DNA of 37,946 nt. It comes from Micractinium sp. NFX-FRZ (lineage: Eukaryota; Chlorophyta; Trebouxiophyceae; Chlorellales; Chlorellaceae). Of this stretch, positions 1 through 10,321 are shown in pieces. Location of the stretch: positions 1 through 37,946 of the forward strand of contig JAPTJF010000548.1 in the NCBI GenBank assembly GCA_029339195.1. Direction: 5' to 3'. Under the pieces are notes generated by a model, which was not told the DNA's origin, did not search any database, and worked only from the letters and a program-made list of their open reading frames with translations. The position numbers and the translations under genes were made by a program. How positions within the stretch are numbered: position 1 is the stretch's first letter; the number at the start of each line of letters is the position of its first letter.

Positions 1-1222
1 GGAGATGGAGGGCAATATGGGAGGAGGGGTCGTCAAGGGCGCGGGAGAGGGCTTTGCGGGCAGCTTTGCATTCTGGGTCAAACCAGGGCTGGTGGAGGTG
101 TTGGTTGGGGCGGCGGTGAGTGGGCGGGGGGTGGCGGGGAGGGTAAATGGCAGAGATGTGGTGGAGGATGCGTTGTTGTAGTAAGAGGGCAGCTTCAGCG
201 GGGGGGACAGCGGAGAGGCTTTCGGGGGTGAGCAGGGGGTCGGAGGCAAGGGCGGCCCGGTACTGTTCAGTGGTATCAGTGGTGGGGGTGTACTGGAATT
301 TGGGGATGGCAGGGGCTGGTGGGGAGGTAGCAGGTGGGGCGGGGTTGGAGGTGCGGCGGAGGGTGAGGAGAAGGGGGCAGTGGTCTGAGGATGGGTTGCG
401 GGGCAGCACGATCATGTCGGAAACGAGGGCGAAGAGGGCGAGGGAGGTGGCGAAGTAGTCGACGGCGCTGCCGCCAAGGCCGTTGGGATTGAAGTGGGTG
501 AGGGAGCCTGTGGGGTCACTTGGGGTGCGGCCATTGGCAATGGCTAGGGAGTGCTCAAGGAGAAGTTCGAGGAACTCAGTGCCTTGGGTGTTGGTTTTAG
601 GGTCGGAGTTGGCGCGGGGTGGAAGGGGTGGCGGGGAGTGGGCTAGGTCGGGGGGCAGCTCAGGGATGTGGGGGGACAGGTGGGTGTGGTCGAAGGGGGC
701 GGCACCATCAGCGGAGCATGAGGTGCGGGCATTGAAATCTCCGGCCAACATGATGTCAACAGGGAGAGGGCGGAGGATGTGGAGGTCGGCGGCAATGGCG
801 GTGAGGGGAGGGATTGGGAGTTGGGCGTAGGCGGTGGAGGTGTGTGGTGGGAGGTAGCAGAGGCATAGGTAGAGATCGCGTGGGAGCCCGGCCGCATGGG
901 AGAGGTGGAGCCAGAGGTGGGAGGAGTTGCGGCGGGGGCGCCATTGGGAGGCGAAGGGGGCGAGGGAGGAGTGGGTGAAGCAAGCGATGCCGCCTGAGGG
1001 GTGTCGGGAGCGGGTGTGTTGGTGGTGGCGGGGGAGGGAGATGGTATCGTACCCGGGGAGGTGGAGGGAATCAGAGCCTGGGGCAGCCCACGTCTCGGTG
1101 ATGAGGATGATGTCTGCGCCATCAGCAAGGATGAGCAGGAGAGCAAGTTTGTCAGCGCTCAGGAGACCATGGGCATTCCACAAGAAGATGCGGAGCGGGC
1201 GGGGCTGCTGGCTCCCTGCCGC
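1..1222 (-). mobile_element. Non-LTR (LINE) retrotransposon, 5' portion, cut by window edge
   Basis: One reading frame stays open on the minus strand from the stop codon at 1225-1223 to base 1, and its translation is an AP-endonuclease-like domain of the kind at the start of LINE ORF2. The reverse transcriptase expected downstream would lie left of base 1, so element size and clade cannot be judged. No 5' UTR, ORF1 or target-site duplication is visible; the element's recognisable sequence begins within about 15 codons of the stop codon of the neighbouring gene. This suggests either 5' truncation on insertion or an element whose ORF2 begins at the endonuclease. The intact frame points to a fairly recent insertion. 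Confidence 0.85.
1..1222 (-). CDS. LINE ORF2 endonuclease domain (partial, no start codon seen)
   Basis: I translated this frame codon by codon. It carries the exonuclease-endonuclease-phosphatase signature in order: WNAHG at 1180-1166, ITETW with the catalytic Glu at 1096-1094, GDFNA at about 742-728, and SDHCPLLL with the catalytic Asp-His at 385-380. Family knowledge: this domain nicks target DNA to prime reverse transcription. The segment after the SDH motif runs on as a proline-rich linker toward the missing reverse transcriptase. About 407 codons are open without a stop or frameshift. No ATG precedes the domain after the upstream TAG, so its translation start is unknown; it may be read with a lost upstream part or may be a dead 5'-truncated copy. 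Frame and motifs are direct observations; activity is inference. Confidence 0.85.
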
Positions 1223-2069
1223 CTAGGCGGCTGCTGCCAGCGGCACCGTCACCCAGCCGCTGGAGGTCTCCTTCTGCAGGAGGTGCCCGCGCCACATGCG
1301 CACGGCCACGCCGTCTGCCTTGAGCTGCTCCAGCTGCTGCCGCAGGGTAGTGAAAGCAGAGTAGTGAATGGCTGGCTGACTGGCCGGCTGGCGCGCCCGC
1401 GTCGGCCCCTCTCACGCCCCTCTCACGCCCAGCACAGCACAGCACGCCCAGCGCCCCCAGCACTCACTTGGCCAGCCGGATGCCCTCGAAGTCCTGCTCG
1501 CTCTCCGTCACCTTCCACTCGATGCCCGCCTCCGTGTACTCCGCCTGCCGGTTCCGCGCCTGGGTGCCGCGCACGGGGTCGCTGGCGGTGTTCTTGGCGG
1601 AGGCGTCCTCGTCTGGGCCCTTGGCGTCGGGGCGGGGGCCGTCAAACAGAACCTGTGGGAGAGGGGGAGGGGGGTGGAAGTGGGGGTGTGAGGGGTGAGA
1701 GGTGGGAGGAAGGGGCAGGGGCGGGGGAAGGGAAGGGAAAGGGCAGGCGGGGGGCGGGGACAAAACGGGGGCAGGCGGATGCATCAACTCAGCCCAGCAC
1801 CCACACCCAGACACCCACCCAGCACACACCCACCGACCCACCCACCCACACCCACACACCCAACCCACCAGCAGCTTGCCGCCCTTCTTCTTGAGGATGG
1901 CGTCGGAGAGCTTGGCGAGGCGCATGCGGTCGGGCACGGTCATCATGTAGGCGTCTGCCCAGACAACCACCGAGCCGGGCGGCAGGCTCTTGAGGTACTC
2001 GATGTAGCCCTTCTCGCCCATGGGGCGGAAGTAGACGCTGAGGAGGTCCCACAGTCCGTGGCGCGTCAT
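1223..2069 (-). CDS. Conserved-looking protein of unknown function, 3 exons, 180 aa
   Basis: Exons on the minus strand: 2069-1869, 1652-1468 and 1379-1223 (543 nt, phases close). The protein begins MTRHGLWDLLSVYF and includes GEKGYIEYLKSLPPG and VVVWADAYMMTVPDR in exon 1, a charged D/E/K/R-rich centre in exon 2, and a basic amphipathic end (LRQQLEQLKADG, then VRMWRGHLL) in exon 3. It ends with four alanines before TAG. No transmembrane segment or signal peptide is evident. I do not recognise the family. Both introns have GT donors; the exon 3 acceptor at 1380 is the least certain choice, made because it restores phase. The stop codon abuts a LINE endonuclease frame in the same register, so the gene's original 3' UTR is displaced or missing. 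Existence is well supported; function is open. Confidence 0.7.
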
Positions 2070-2184
2070 GGCTGCGGGCTGCGGGGGGAGGGCGGCGGGC
2101 AGGGCGGGGACGGCGGCGGCGGCGGCGGCAAGTTTGAATCTGGGCCGGCACCCTGGAAGGCTGCCTTGAGTGCTGCCTCGCAGG

Positions 2185-2220
2185 GCGCTGCTTGAACACG
2201 AGGCGCTGCTTGAACACGAG
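2185..2220. repeat. Perfect tandem duplication, 2 x 18 bp
   Basis: The 18-mer GCGCTGCTTGAACACGAG occurs twice back to back at 2185-2202 and 2203-2220. It lies about 120-150 bp upstream of the minus-strand start codon at 2069, in the likely promoter or 5' UTR of the unknown gene. Confidence 0.95.
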
Positions 2221-2556
2221 AAACAGAGGGCGCCCTCCCCAGAGCCCAAGCGAGCTGGCCACCCCAGCCGGGCCACCCCAGCAAGCGACCCTGCTCACCT
2301 TGGAGGCGCCTGGGCTGCCTGGTTGTGGCCTCTAGGCTGCCCCACGTGGGCTGCTGGGCAGCAGCGGCTGGCAGGCAGCTCTGCTGCTTCGAACCTGCGA
2401 CTGCTGCGACCACGAGCTCGCTACTCTGCAAGGCCTGCCTGCCTACAGCCTGCCCCTGGGCTCAGATCAGAGGGGCTCAGCCTGTGGGGGCTGCCTGCCC
2501 TGCCTGCCTGCGAGTGCCTGCGAGGGCGCTGCCCTGCCTGCGACTGGGCTACCTAG

Positions 2557-2584
2557 GCTAGACTAGACTAGACTGGACTGGACT
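2557..2584. repeat. Short CTAGA/CTGGA tandem array
   Basis: Five-base units read TAGAC TAGAC TAGAC TGGAC TGGAC in succession. A minor simple-sequence expansion in intergenic DNA. Confidence 0.85.
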
Positions 2585-3114
2585 GCACAGAGTGCACAGA
2601 AGAGCGAGCTAGCAGGCGAGAGAGAGGGGCGAGAGAGGCGGGGGAGGCGGGCTATTTGACTGCGGGCCTGCATGGGGAGGCTGCTGGGTGGAAAGCTCAC
2701 ATCCAAATCCGCAGCCACTCGATTGCAGCTGCTCGAATTTTCGTGTGGCTTGCGTGAGTGTGGGACTGGCAAGCAGGGCCCAATCGATTTAAAAAAAAGG
2801 CTGCACCCCGCAGCAGCTGCCACCTGCTGCCGCCTGCTGCTTGTGCGGGCGCACTGCGGCAGACGACCGCATGGCAGGCCGGCAGCTGCCACGGTCTGAG
2901 AGCGTTTTGCCAGCGATTGCACAAACACAGGAGGCATCCCCAACCTTGTCTGCCCTGCTCCGCTGTTCCTTGCAGGCTCAACCAGCAACACCAACGCTCT
3001 GCCCCCCCCCGCCCCCTGCCTCCCCACCAGCCCGCTGCCGTGCGCTGCACCCCTCTTTTCCCATGGGCCCCCCTGCTTCTGCTGAGCGTGTGTCGGGTAG
3101 AGTGTATGTGCAGG

Positions 3115-3119
3115 TTACA
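3115..3119 (-). terminator. Probable TGTAA poly(A) signal for psbW
   Basis: TGTAA on the minus strand (TTACA on the plus strand) lies about 310 nt past the psbW stop. TGTAA is the usual green-algal polyadenylation motif. A single pentamer can occur by chance, so support is modest. Confidence 0.4.
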
Positions 3120-3427
3120 CTACAGGGTGTTCAGGTGAGGTGGTGGGGGGAGGGTTTTCTTCTCAGGGTGCGTATGAGTACATGACGGCGAAAACAGGGC
3201 GGGGCCGGCCAAAACGCCGAACGCCGTGCGCCGGTGCGGTTGCAGCAGCGAACTTACTGCAGCCACAGCAGGGGGAAGCAAGAGTGCTTGTTAGTTTGAG
3301 CAGCTATTGGGGATCAAGTGCAGCAGGGGCAGGCTGGACAGACGGGCGCCAAAGCGGGAACAGACCAGCGCACGACCCACCGGCCTCTCTCCAACCTGGC
3401 AACCCCCAAAACCCCCCAAAAAACGAC

Positions 3428-4726
3428 TTAAACGAGTTTTAGGCCATAGTCCTCATCCTGCACGCAGCAAGCACGCAAGGAAGAGGGCAAAAGGGGGCCT
3501 GGTGTGAGCTCAAGAGGGGCAGCCAGGTCCGCGGCGCCGGCGGCGGTCGCGGGCGCCCCTCGGCGCCGCCCGCCCCCCGGCGCCGCATGCACGCACCAGC
3601 GCCCCCGGCACATGCGCCCCGCTTCCTCCTTCCAGCCCTGCCGCTTCAGCTGCTATCATCCATCAATCACTTCTGGTGGCTTCAGCTGTGTAGGCTGCAT
3701 GAGGCACCCACCAGCCCGCATGCGCAACCCGGCGCCCACAGCTGCTGCCCCTCCTCCCTCCTCCCGCTGCCATGCACGCCCCCCTGCTGCTGCTACCACT
3801 CCCCAAAACCACTCACGTTGTCGCCCTCGTCGATGTCGCGGCCGGCAACATAGTAGATGGCCCACACGGTGGTGAACACGCCGGCAATCACCCAGAACAG
3901 GGAGGGGTCGTTGATGCCCAGGATGCGGCCGGTGCCGTCGCCGTTCATGCGGTCATCGACCTGCGGGGAAGGCGGGCAGGAGGTGGCAAGGTGTTTTGGT
4001 GGCAAGCGTGCGGGGCTGGCGGCGTGCTGCGCAGGGTGCGTCATTTCGTTGGCGCCGCAAGCGCTGCTAGCAGCCCTGGCATGTGTTGACACGTCAGCAC
4101 TGCTCCAGGGGAGCACACGGCTGCCCAAGCTCCTCAGCCGCATTGAGCGACTGCTGATGGCCAGCAACGCTGAATTCCTGGCGCCGGCGGCTGCCACGCG
4201 GGCGTGCGGCGGGGGTGCCCAGGTCGGCTGCCTCGCGTGGCCGCGACTGCAGGCGCTGCACTCACCAGCGCAAAGGCGGGGTGCGCCGCCAGGAAGGCGG
4301 GCAGGGACACTGCAGCTGCTGCGGCCTTGGCGGCGATGTTGTTCTGCTGCTGCGCGCGGCACACCACGGCGCGCACTGCAACAGGCGGGGGCGGGGGTCC
4401 AAGGGGTGAGATGGGGTTTTCTGTGGGGCGGAGATCAGAATGAATCACTGGCCTCCACGGTCCCCACAAACGCTGCAGCGCTCGCCACCACGCCTTGTGC
4501 TGCCCCGAGCGACCGTGCCCGCTGCTGCTGCTCACCGGCCTGCTGGCGGGTCGCCGCGGGCTCTGCAGGGCAGGCGGGCGGCAATAGGCGGCAGTTCTGG
4601 TCAGTATGAGGCCTACATGAACGACTGCGAGGCGCAAAAGGCATGCAGCAGGCTGCACCGGCCAGGCCGAGACTCACTCTGCGCCACGCGCGCGAAGGTG
4701 TTGACACGAGCGACGGTTGCCTGCAT
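3428..4726 (-). CDS. psbW: Photosystem II reaction centre W protein, precursor
   Basis: Five minus-strand exons: 4726-4678, 4562-4536, 4375-4266, 3960-3817 and 3457-3428, giving 119 aa with all phases closing. Residues 1 to about 61 form a bipartite transit peptide: a basic, Ser/Thr/Ala-rich stroma-targeting part, then an alanine-rich hydrophobic thylakoid-transfer segment ending AFA. The mature protein begins LVDDRMNGDGTG and has one transmembrane helix (about residues 81-102, PSLFWVIAGVFTTVW onward). It ends in an acidic tail, DEDYGLKL, encoded by the tiny last exon. These match PsbW of plants and Chlamydomonas, a roughly 6-kDa nuclear-encoded thylakoid subunit linked to PSII dimer and supercomplex stability. 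Mature length of about 58 aa is normal. The 359-nt last intron separates only ten codons, so gene finders may miss the C-terminus. Confidence 0.93.
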
Positions 4727-5027
4727 GGTGAAGGTCTGTGTGTGGTGCAGGGGTCGGCCGGGCAAGCTGCAAGTGTGAGGGCAAGCAAGCTGCATGTGGA
4801 TTTTGGCTTCACCCTGCCAGCTCACCCTCCCCGGGGTCGGGATTTGAGCCGGCCCTGATTCTCTCGGTCAGCAAATCGAGCGTTTCACAAGCGAAATAGA
4901 GCAACAAAGAGGGATAGCTAATATCAGACAATCGCTGGCAACGCAGAGGCGGGAGCTGCAGGGTGCCGCTGCTGCCGCCACCCGCCGCTCGCGGCCGCCG
5001 GGCGCAGGCAGTGCGGGCCAGGCTGGC
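4727..5027. other. Spacer between eIF2alpha stop and psbW start
   Basis: This 301-bp spacer separates two minus-strand genes. It must hold the 3' UTR of eIF2alpha and the promoter and 5' UTR of psbW. An AT-richer block sits at about 4860-4930. I see no TGTAA on the minus strand here and no other feature. Confidence 0.5.
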
Positions 5028-8000
5028 TCAGACCGCCAGCGCGGGGCCGGCATCCACATCCACGTCCATCCCCTCCTCGAACTCCTCCTCCTCGTCTGTA
5101 TCCCCAGACACCTCGCGGTTGGCCGCCTCCGCCGCCTGCAGCAGGGGCCAGGGGCGGGTCAAGCGGGCACAAGCGCGTTGAGCCAAGCGAGGCAGGGAGC
5201 AACCCTACGAAGCAGGGAGTGATGCTGCGCATGCTGGCGGCAGAGCCTGCACGTTCCGTGCTAACCGCAGGTGTGTGCCAACGCTTATGAGCCAGCCAGC
5301 CCTGGCCAGCAGCCAACTCCCAGAGGCTCGTCAAGCGCCTCTGGCCTCTTCAAAAGCAGGCCAGCACATGGGCGAGCAACCAAACGACAGCAGCAGGGCT
5401 GCAAGCAAGGCACAGCAGCATGGGCACAGCAGCATCCCCAGCACCAGAAAAAGAAGCAGCAGCAGCAGCAGCAGCAGCAGACGAGCAGCAGAAGGGGAAC
5501 ACAGGCAGCCGCCTCCCCTCCCTCCCTCCCTCCCTCCCGGCCCCACCTGCAGCTCCTCTTCGAGCGCGCGCTCCTCCTTCTCGCTGACCGCGCGCGCCGC
5601 CTCCTTGACCACCATGCGCCCCTTGGCCGCCTCTATGCTCGCCTTGCACACATCTACCGCCTTGTTCAGCACCTCGATGCCCTGCGCTTGGCGGCGGCGG
5701 TGGGGGCACACTCGTTAGGATGAGAGGGGGGTGCGAAAGAGCCCGATGCCTGGCGCTGCTGCTGGCCATGCCATGCTCAGCGCATCCTCTGCATGTTTTT
5801 AAGGGTGCTTCCTGTGCCTCCCAGCCTCAAAAGTGAATTGTCAAGGCGAAGCGCCTTCAGGGCAGTAGCATGGCACGAAAAGCCGCTGCAGCTGCTGCTG
5901 CCAGCACAGCCCTTGGTAGAGGCATGCGGGCGTGACGGGTTTGCTGGCTCAGACCGGCCACCACACGCCCCCCAGCACCTCATGCACCCCAACCTCGCAT
6001 CCTGCGTGCGCCTTCCCCAGCACCTGCGTGGTCACCTGAGATGCTGCGCTGCTGACAGGCCTGTCCTCTCACTTACCATGCACTGCTCACGAAACGTCCC
6101 TCAAGTCCTGGCCCTGGCCCGCCCCGCCCCCTCCCCTCGCTTGCGTGTCCCGCACCCCTGCCGCCCCCGCCCCTGCCCCGCCCCGCCACCCCGGCCCGGC
6201 CCCAGGCGTGCTCCTCCTCACCTGCGCCTTGTCCAGCGTGGAGGTGGTGAGCACGTAGCGGGGCGCCGCCACCAGCTTCATGCTGACGGGGCAGGCGTCG
6301 GAGCCGCAGGCCTGCGCCGCCCGGATCGAGTCCTTGATCTTCTCCACGCCGTCGTAGCTGAAGCACGTCATCTCCACGTCAGCACGCACCTTGATGGGCT
6401 GCGGCGTCAGTCGCCGCCTGCGGCACAGCGAGTACCAGTGGGGAAGGAGGGAAGGGTTTGGTTGAGCCAGGCAGCCGACAGGAGGCGGCTGGGGCAAGCA
6501 GCGCCAAATCAGCGCGCCTGCGCCCATCAAAGGGCACACTTCCCTTGCACAATTGCGCCGTGGCTGTGTGCCACACCACCGCGCATCGTGCCCCGCCACG
6601 TGCCGAAGCTGGGGTGCGCGCACCACCACCACGCACCCACCACCCACTGAACTGCATCCCACCGCACCGCGCCGCAATGCGCTGCCACAGGCGCACACCG
6701 CGCCCCGCCTCCCTGCCCCGCCCTTGCCCCCCAAAGGCAGCACCTGATGTTGACCAGGATGCCGTCGCGCACCGCCTGGCTCAGGATGGCCGGCGGGGTG
6801 CCGCCGTGCACCTCGTCAGTCAGGCGCTGGAACACCGCGTCCGACTCGGCGTCGGTCACCATGGTGGCAAAGGCGGTGAAGGCGTGGCCGTACAGGCGGT
6901 ACAGCGGCCATGCCACCTGGCGGCACGCGCGGGTGGGGGGGAGGGGAAGCGGGAGGAGGGGTGCGGGTTGGACAAGGGGGAGGGGCAGGTCAGATCTCCG
7001 CATGGCCTAAAAATGCTCTTGCATGCCCGCACCGTGCCCATGTCAGCACAGCAGCTAGTGCACAACGCTCAGCCCCAACCACGCTCGCTACGATGGTCTC
7101 ACAGCACAGCACAACAAACCCAGCCCAGCTCAGCACAGCACAGCGCAGCACAGCACAACAAACCCAGCCCAGCTCAGCACAGCACAGCGCAGCACAGCAC
7201 AGCGCAGCACAGCAGGCAGCGCAGCGCACCTCGGTGTACAGCTGCTCAAGGTTGCAGCCGGTGGTCTCGGCCACGTGCCGCATGATGGAGTGCACCATCT
7301 TGCTCTTGGCAAACCGGTCCTCGCACTTCTGCGCTTGGTGGGCCAGAGGAAAGAGGGAGAGAAAAGCAGGTGAGCAGCTGATGGGGTGCACCATCGTGCT
7401 CTTTGCAAAATGATGCAATATGAGGCAAAGGAGACAAGGTCCAGGGAGGGAAGCAGGGGACCAGAATGCTTGCCTGCTACTGCTGCCGCTGCTGCTTCCA
7501 GGCGGCATGCAGCAGCACAGGCTAGCCGGCCTTCCACACTCCTTAGCTGCGCTGCCTGCACCCGCGGCAGCTGTGCCCTGCCCACTCAATCCCCAGCCGG
7601 CCAGCCGCCACGCCAACGCTGGTGCTGAAAACAAGAGTCCACTTGCCCCCAGGTCTGCCGAGGCTCGATCACCACCCGTCACTTCACACAACCATTGCAT
7701 ACCACCACACACACACAAGCTCACACACACCACTACATACCAGCACACACACAACATACAAGCTCACCGCCAGGTCCTCTGGGCTCACGCGCCGCTTGGA
7801 CAGGTCGATGTACCCCTTCTCCTTGTCCACACGCAGCACCATGACCGGCTCCTGGCGCCCCACCTACGGGCACAGCACGGCAGAGCAGGCAGGGCAGGGG
7901 AGGGGTGTTGCAAAGTCAGCATAAGCAGCTGGGTAGCACATGCAAAGCCATCCCGGCACCTGGCGCCCCACCTGCGGTGCAGCACAGGAGGGTTGCAGCA

Positions 8001-10148
8001 GCCGGACAGCCTCGCAGCGCGACAGGGCAGAGAAGGGGTGGCCCAGCAGTGCACAAACGCAGTGCAGTGCAGCGCAGCGCAGCACAGCAAGCGGGCCCGG
8101 CACGTGTCAAGTGACAGGCCTGGGTGGTGGCGGCTGCTGCCGGGGGCTGCTCAGTGGAGACACCCATCTGTGCAACTGCGGCATTGCGCTGCCAGCCGCC
8201 AGCCGCAGCTGCTGCCCCAGCTATTCTGCTAGCCCCTGCTGCTGTCACCATGACGAACCGTCCCCACATCGCTGCACCGCACGGTGCTGCCTCCCGCTTG
8301 CCGCTGCATCCTCGCCCTTGCTGCACCGATGGCTGAGCAGGGTGGCAACGTGCTGCTGTGCATGCTATGATGTGATGGGGAGGCACTGAGAGAAGCCCAT
8401 CAAGGTGGGCCAGATGGAGGCTAGCACCTTCATCTGGCCCGCTCAAGAGCAACCTCACAGTATTCCTTATCACAATTTTACCATGCACAGCAGCACGTTC
8501 CCACCCTGCCCAACCATACCCTCAACCTCCCCCCGCCCGCCCACATTGGTGAGCTTCTGCACCGTACCTCTCTCGCACAGTATGTCACACCGTTGGTATG
8601 TACAGCGCCACATTCCCGCCCTGCTCAGCTCTGCTCAGCCACACCCTCGATCCCACAATGCAGCATTTGTCTCAGCATCGACAGCAACACACTCCTGCCC
8701 CTGCTCAGCCACCCTCCCACCCACCTTTATGAGCTTCTGCACTGTACCTCTTTCGCACAGTATGTCAATCAATGTACAGCAGCACGTTCCCGCCCTGCCC
8801 AACCACACTCCCAAGCCCACCTTGATGAGCTTCTGCACGGAGCGAATGCGCCGCCGCGACAGCTCCGACAGCAGGATCATGCCCTCAATGCCGCCGTACT
8901 CCAGCAGGGACACGTAGGCGCCCATCTCGGCGATGGAGCGCACCTGGCGGGTGCAGAGGGGAGGAGGAGGAGAGGATGATGGAAGCGGGTGGCAATGTGC
9001 AGCAAAGGGGGCGATGTGGCGCGGTTGGGGAGCAGGGTGCTGCAGCTGGCCGGGGCTCGATACCAAGCTGCCTGCTGCCCGCAGTGGGCAGAACCCTCTG
9101 GTGGTGTTTTGCAGCGCAGAGGGGGCAGTGCCGGCACGGGCCACGCTGGTGTGGAGGCTAGCACAGTGTGCTGAGCTGCCGCGTGCCGGTATGGGCGGCA
9201 CCTGCTGCAAGCCGACAATGAGTGCTTCAGCTGCAGATGGTACTGATGCACCAAGTCCCCAGCCGGTCTGTGCGTGCGTGTCTGCACTGTATGTGCAGCA
9301 TCAGCGCACCTGCACCATCACCACATCGTCCACCTCTGGGAACTTTGCCTCATAGAACCTGCACACACGCACACACGTTCACACAAGAGATGAACAGCGA
9401 GCGAGGGAGGGCACGGCGAGTGAGGGAGGGCAATAACCGTGCATCCCTGGTTGCTGCTTCCCGTGCAAGTGGAGGGGAGCGACGAGTTGCCAGGAACTGC
9501 AGCAGCTGGCGTGCCTTTCAAGCCGCCGAGCTGCCGCAGCGCCACACCGGCGGCGGCGGCGGGTGGCGGCAGGCTGGAGGCTGCCCGGCTGCTCGCACGC
9601 TCCCTCTCTTCGCAGCATTCCATCCGCTCCATCCAGCCTACACAGCTCAGACTGCCGCCAGCACGCCTAGAGCAGCAGCACGCCCTGTCCATGCTGGGCG
9701 ATCGCAGCGACGGCTCTGGGCAAGCATGCGCCCCACATGCCTGCAGTCTTGGTGCGCCATGGCTCCTGGTGCTGTCTGCCCAGTGAGCTCCCCCCGCCGC
9801 TGTGTCTGGCCCAGCTGCTCAGTGGGTGATGGGAGGCGTGAGGCGGCTGGTGTCTGCGCGCAGGAGTCTTTGTCCAGTCAGTCTGCGATCGCCGGGGTGC
9901 TGTGCGATGCAGGTGGAATGCGCGTCCCTGCTGGCTCTGAGCCATCGCACCAGCCCATCGCGCCACGAGGGCAGTTCTCAAAGCAGTAGCCCAAACGCGG
10001 CTTCTTGGATTCATTTCAAATGCATTTTCGCAACCTGTGGCATCTTCCACAGCGATGAGCACGGCTGCAGCCTCGCGGGGCCCTTGTCGCTCACACACCG
10101 GCACTGGCGGCGGCAGGGTTCGCCCTGCCCCCACGGCAGTGCACACAT
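5028..10148 (-). CDS. eIF2alpha (EIF2S1 homologue): Translation initiation factor eIF2, alpha subunit
   Basis: Nine minus-strand exons: 10148-10099 (tentative), 9358-9310, 8943-8821, 7863-7768, 7328-7230, 6916-6744, 6417-6222, 5681-5547 and 5135-5028, giving 342 aa. eIF2alpha is part of the GTP-Met-tRNAi ternary complex. The S1/OB domain includes [13 protein letters not shown] and [10 protein letters not shown]. The kinase-target loop reads [12 protein letters not shown], with the phospho-acceptor serine (Ser51 equivalent, about residue 62 here) intact. The helical domain follows ([15 protein letters not shown]), then the alpha-beta domain ([23 protein letters not shown]) and an acidic tail rich in D/E. 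Length is typical of plant homologues. Exon 1 is chosen because it supplies the expected Cys-Arg before FYE in phase; its other residues are not family-like, so the true start may differ. Introns carry tandem repeats and duplicated splice junctions. Confidence 0.95.
5454..5480. repeat. AGC trinucleotide microsatellite in an eIF2alpha intron
   Basis: About nine uninterrupted AGC units sit in the intron between eIF2alpha exons 8 and 9, some 70 bp from the exon 8 donor. An interrupted CT-rich run at 5515-5538 (CCTCCCTCCC type) lies next to it. Confidence 0.95.
7101..7215. repeat. 44-bp tandem repeat with CAGCA pentamers, eIF2alpha intron
   Basis: The unit starting ACAACAAACCCAGCCC at 7111 recurs at 7155 (period 44), embedded in CAGCACAGCA-type pentamers that continue to 7215. 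It fills the intron just after the exon 5 donor (7230/7229). Confidence 0.9.
7953..7985 (-). repeat. Copy of eIF2alpha exon 4 start in the upstream intron
   Basis: GGCGCCCCACCTGCGGTGCA at about 7962-7981 repeats the exon 4 acceptor region (CTGGCGCCCCACCTACGGG at 7852-7870, both read on the plus strand). The copied CAG acceptor dinucleotide is intact on the minus strand. It lies about 110 bp upstream of the exon it mimics. Confidence 0.6.
8490..8838 (-). repeat. Tandem copies of eIF2alpha exon 3 end and donor inside intron 3
   Basis: The exon 3 end, minus-strand GTGCAGAAGCTCATCAAG followed by GTGGG, has two degraded copies further into the intron. Copy B (about 8722-8748) reads GTGCAGAAGCTCATAAAG then GTGGG. 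Copy A (about 8543-8568) reads GTGCAGAAGCTCACCAAT then GTGGG. Flanking sequence (GCACGTTCCC...CCTGCCCAACC near 8491 and 8779, weaker near 8606) is shared too, so the duplicated unit covers most of the junction. From the real donor (8821) to the copy B donor (8725) is 96 nt, in frame and without stops; copy A would meet a stop. Confidence 0.85.
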
Positions 10149-10321
10149 CACACGTTATGAGGTCAAGGCGATACATGAATTGAAAGTAAGGAACACAGAA
10201 GGAATGGTTGAAACCTGAGCGCTGTCACGAGTGACACCAGCTTGGGACAAAGCCGCGCTCTCCGCACACTACACACGTCTCGTTCTGGTGGCGGCTGACC
10301 AATGCTGAATGTTGCTAGTCT

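Larger units (their letters stand above)
2070..3427. other. Intergenic stretch, no gene seen
   Basis: This 1.36 kb stretch lies between the start of the unknown gene and the stop of psbW, both on the minus strand. It should hold the promoter and 5' UTR of the former and the 3' UTR of the latter. Visible items are a perfect 18-bp tandem pair at 2185-2220, a short CTAGA/CTGGA tandem run at about 2557-2584, and CTGCCTGC-rich low-complexity sequence around 2440-2540. Frames open on both strands here have no protein-like composition and no splice-supported structure. Confidence 0.6.

Noticed and set aside
1001..1894. 297-codon plus-strand ORF near the left end
   Set aside because: It runs antisense across the LINE endonuclease and the unknown gene, both supported by motifs or splicing, and ends in His/Thr/Pro low complexity.
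4830..4900. tRNA-like T-arm on the minus strand (GGCTCAAATCCC)
   Set aside because: The flanking bases do not form a T-stem, and no D-arm, anticodon arm or acceptor stem can be drawn.
7101..7215. CRISPR-like regular repeats
   Set aside because: The repeats are contiguous with no unique spacers, lie in an intron of a nuclear gene, and are simple CAGCA expansions.
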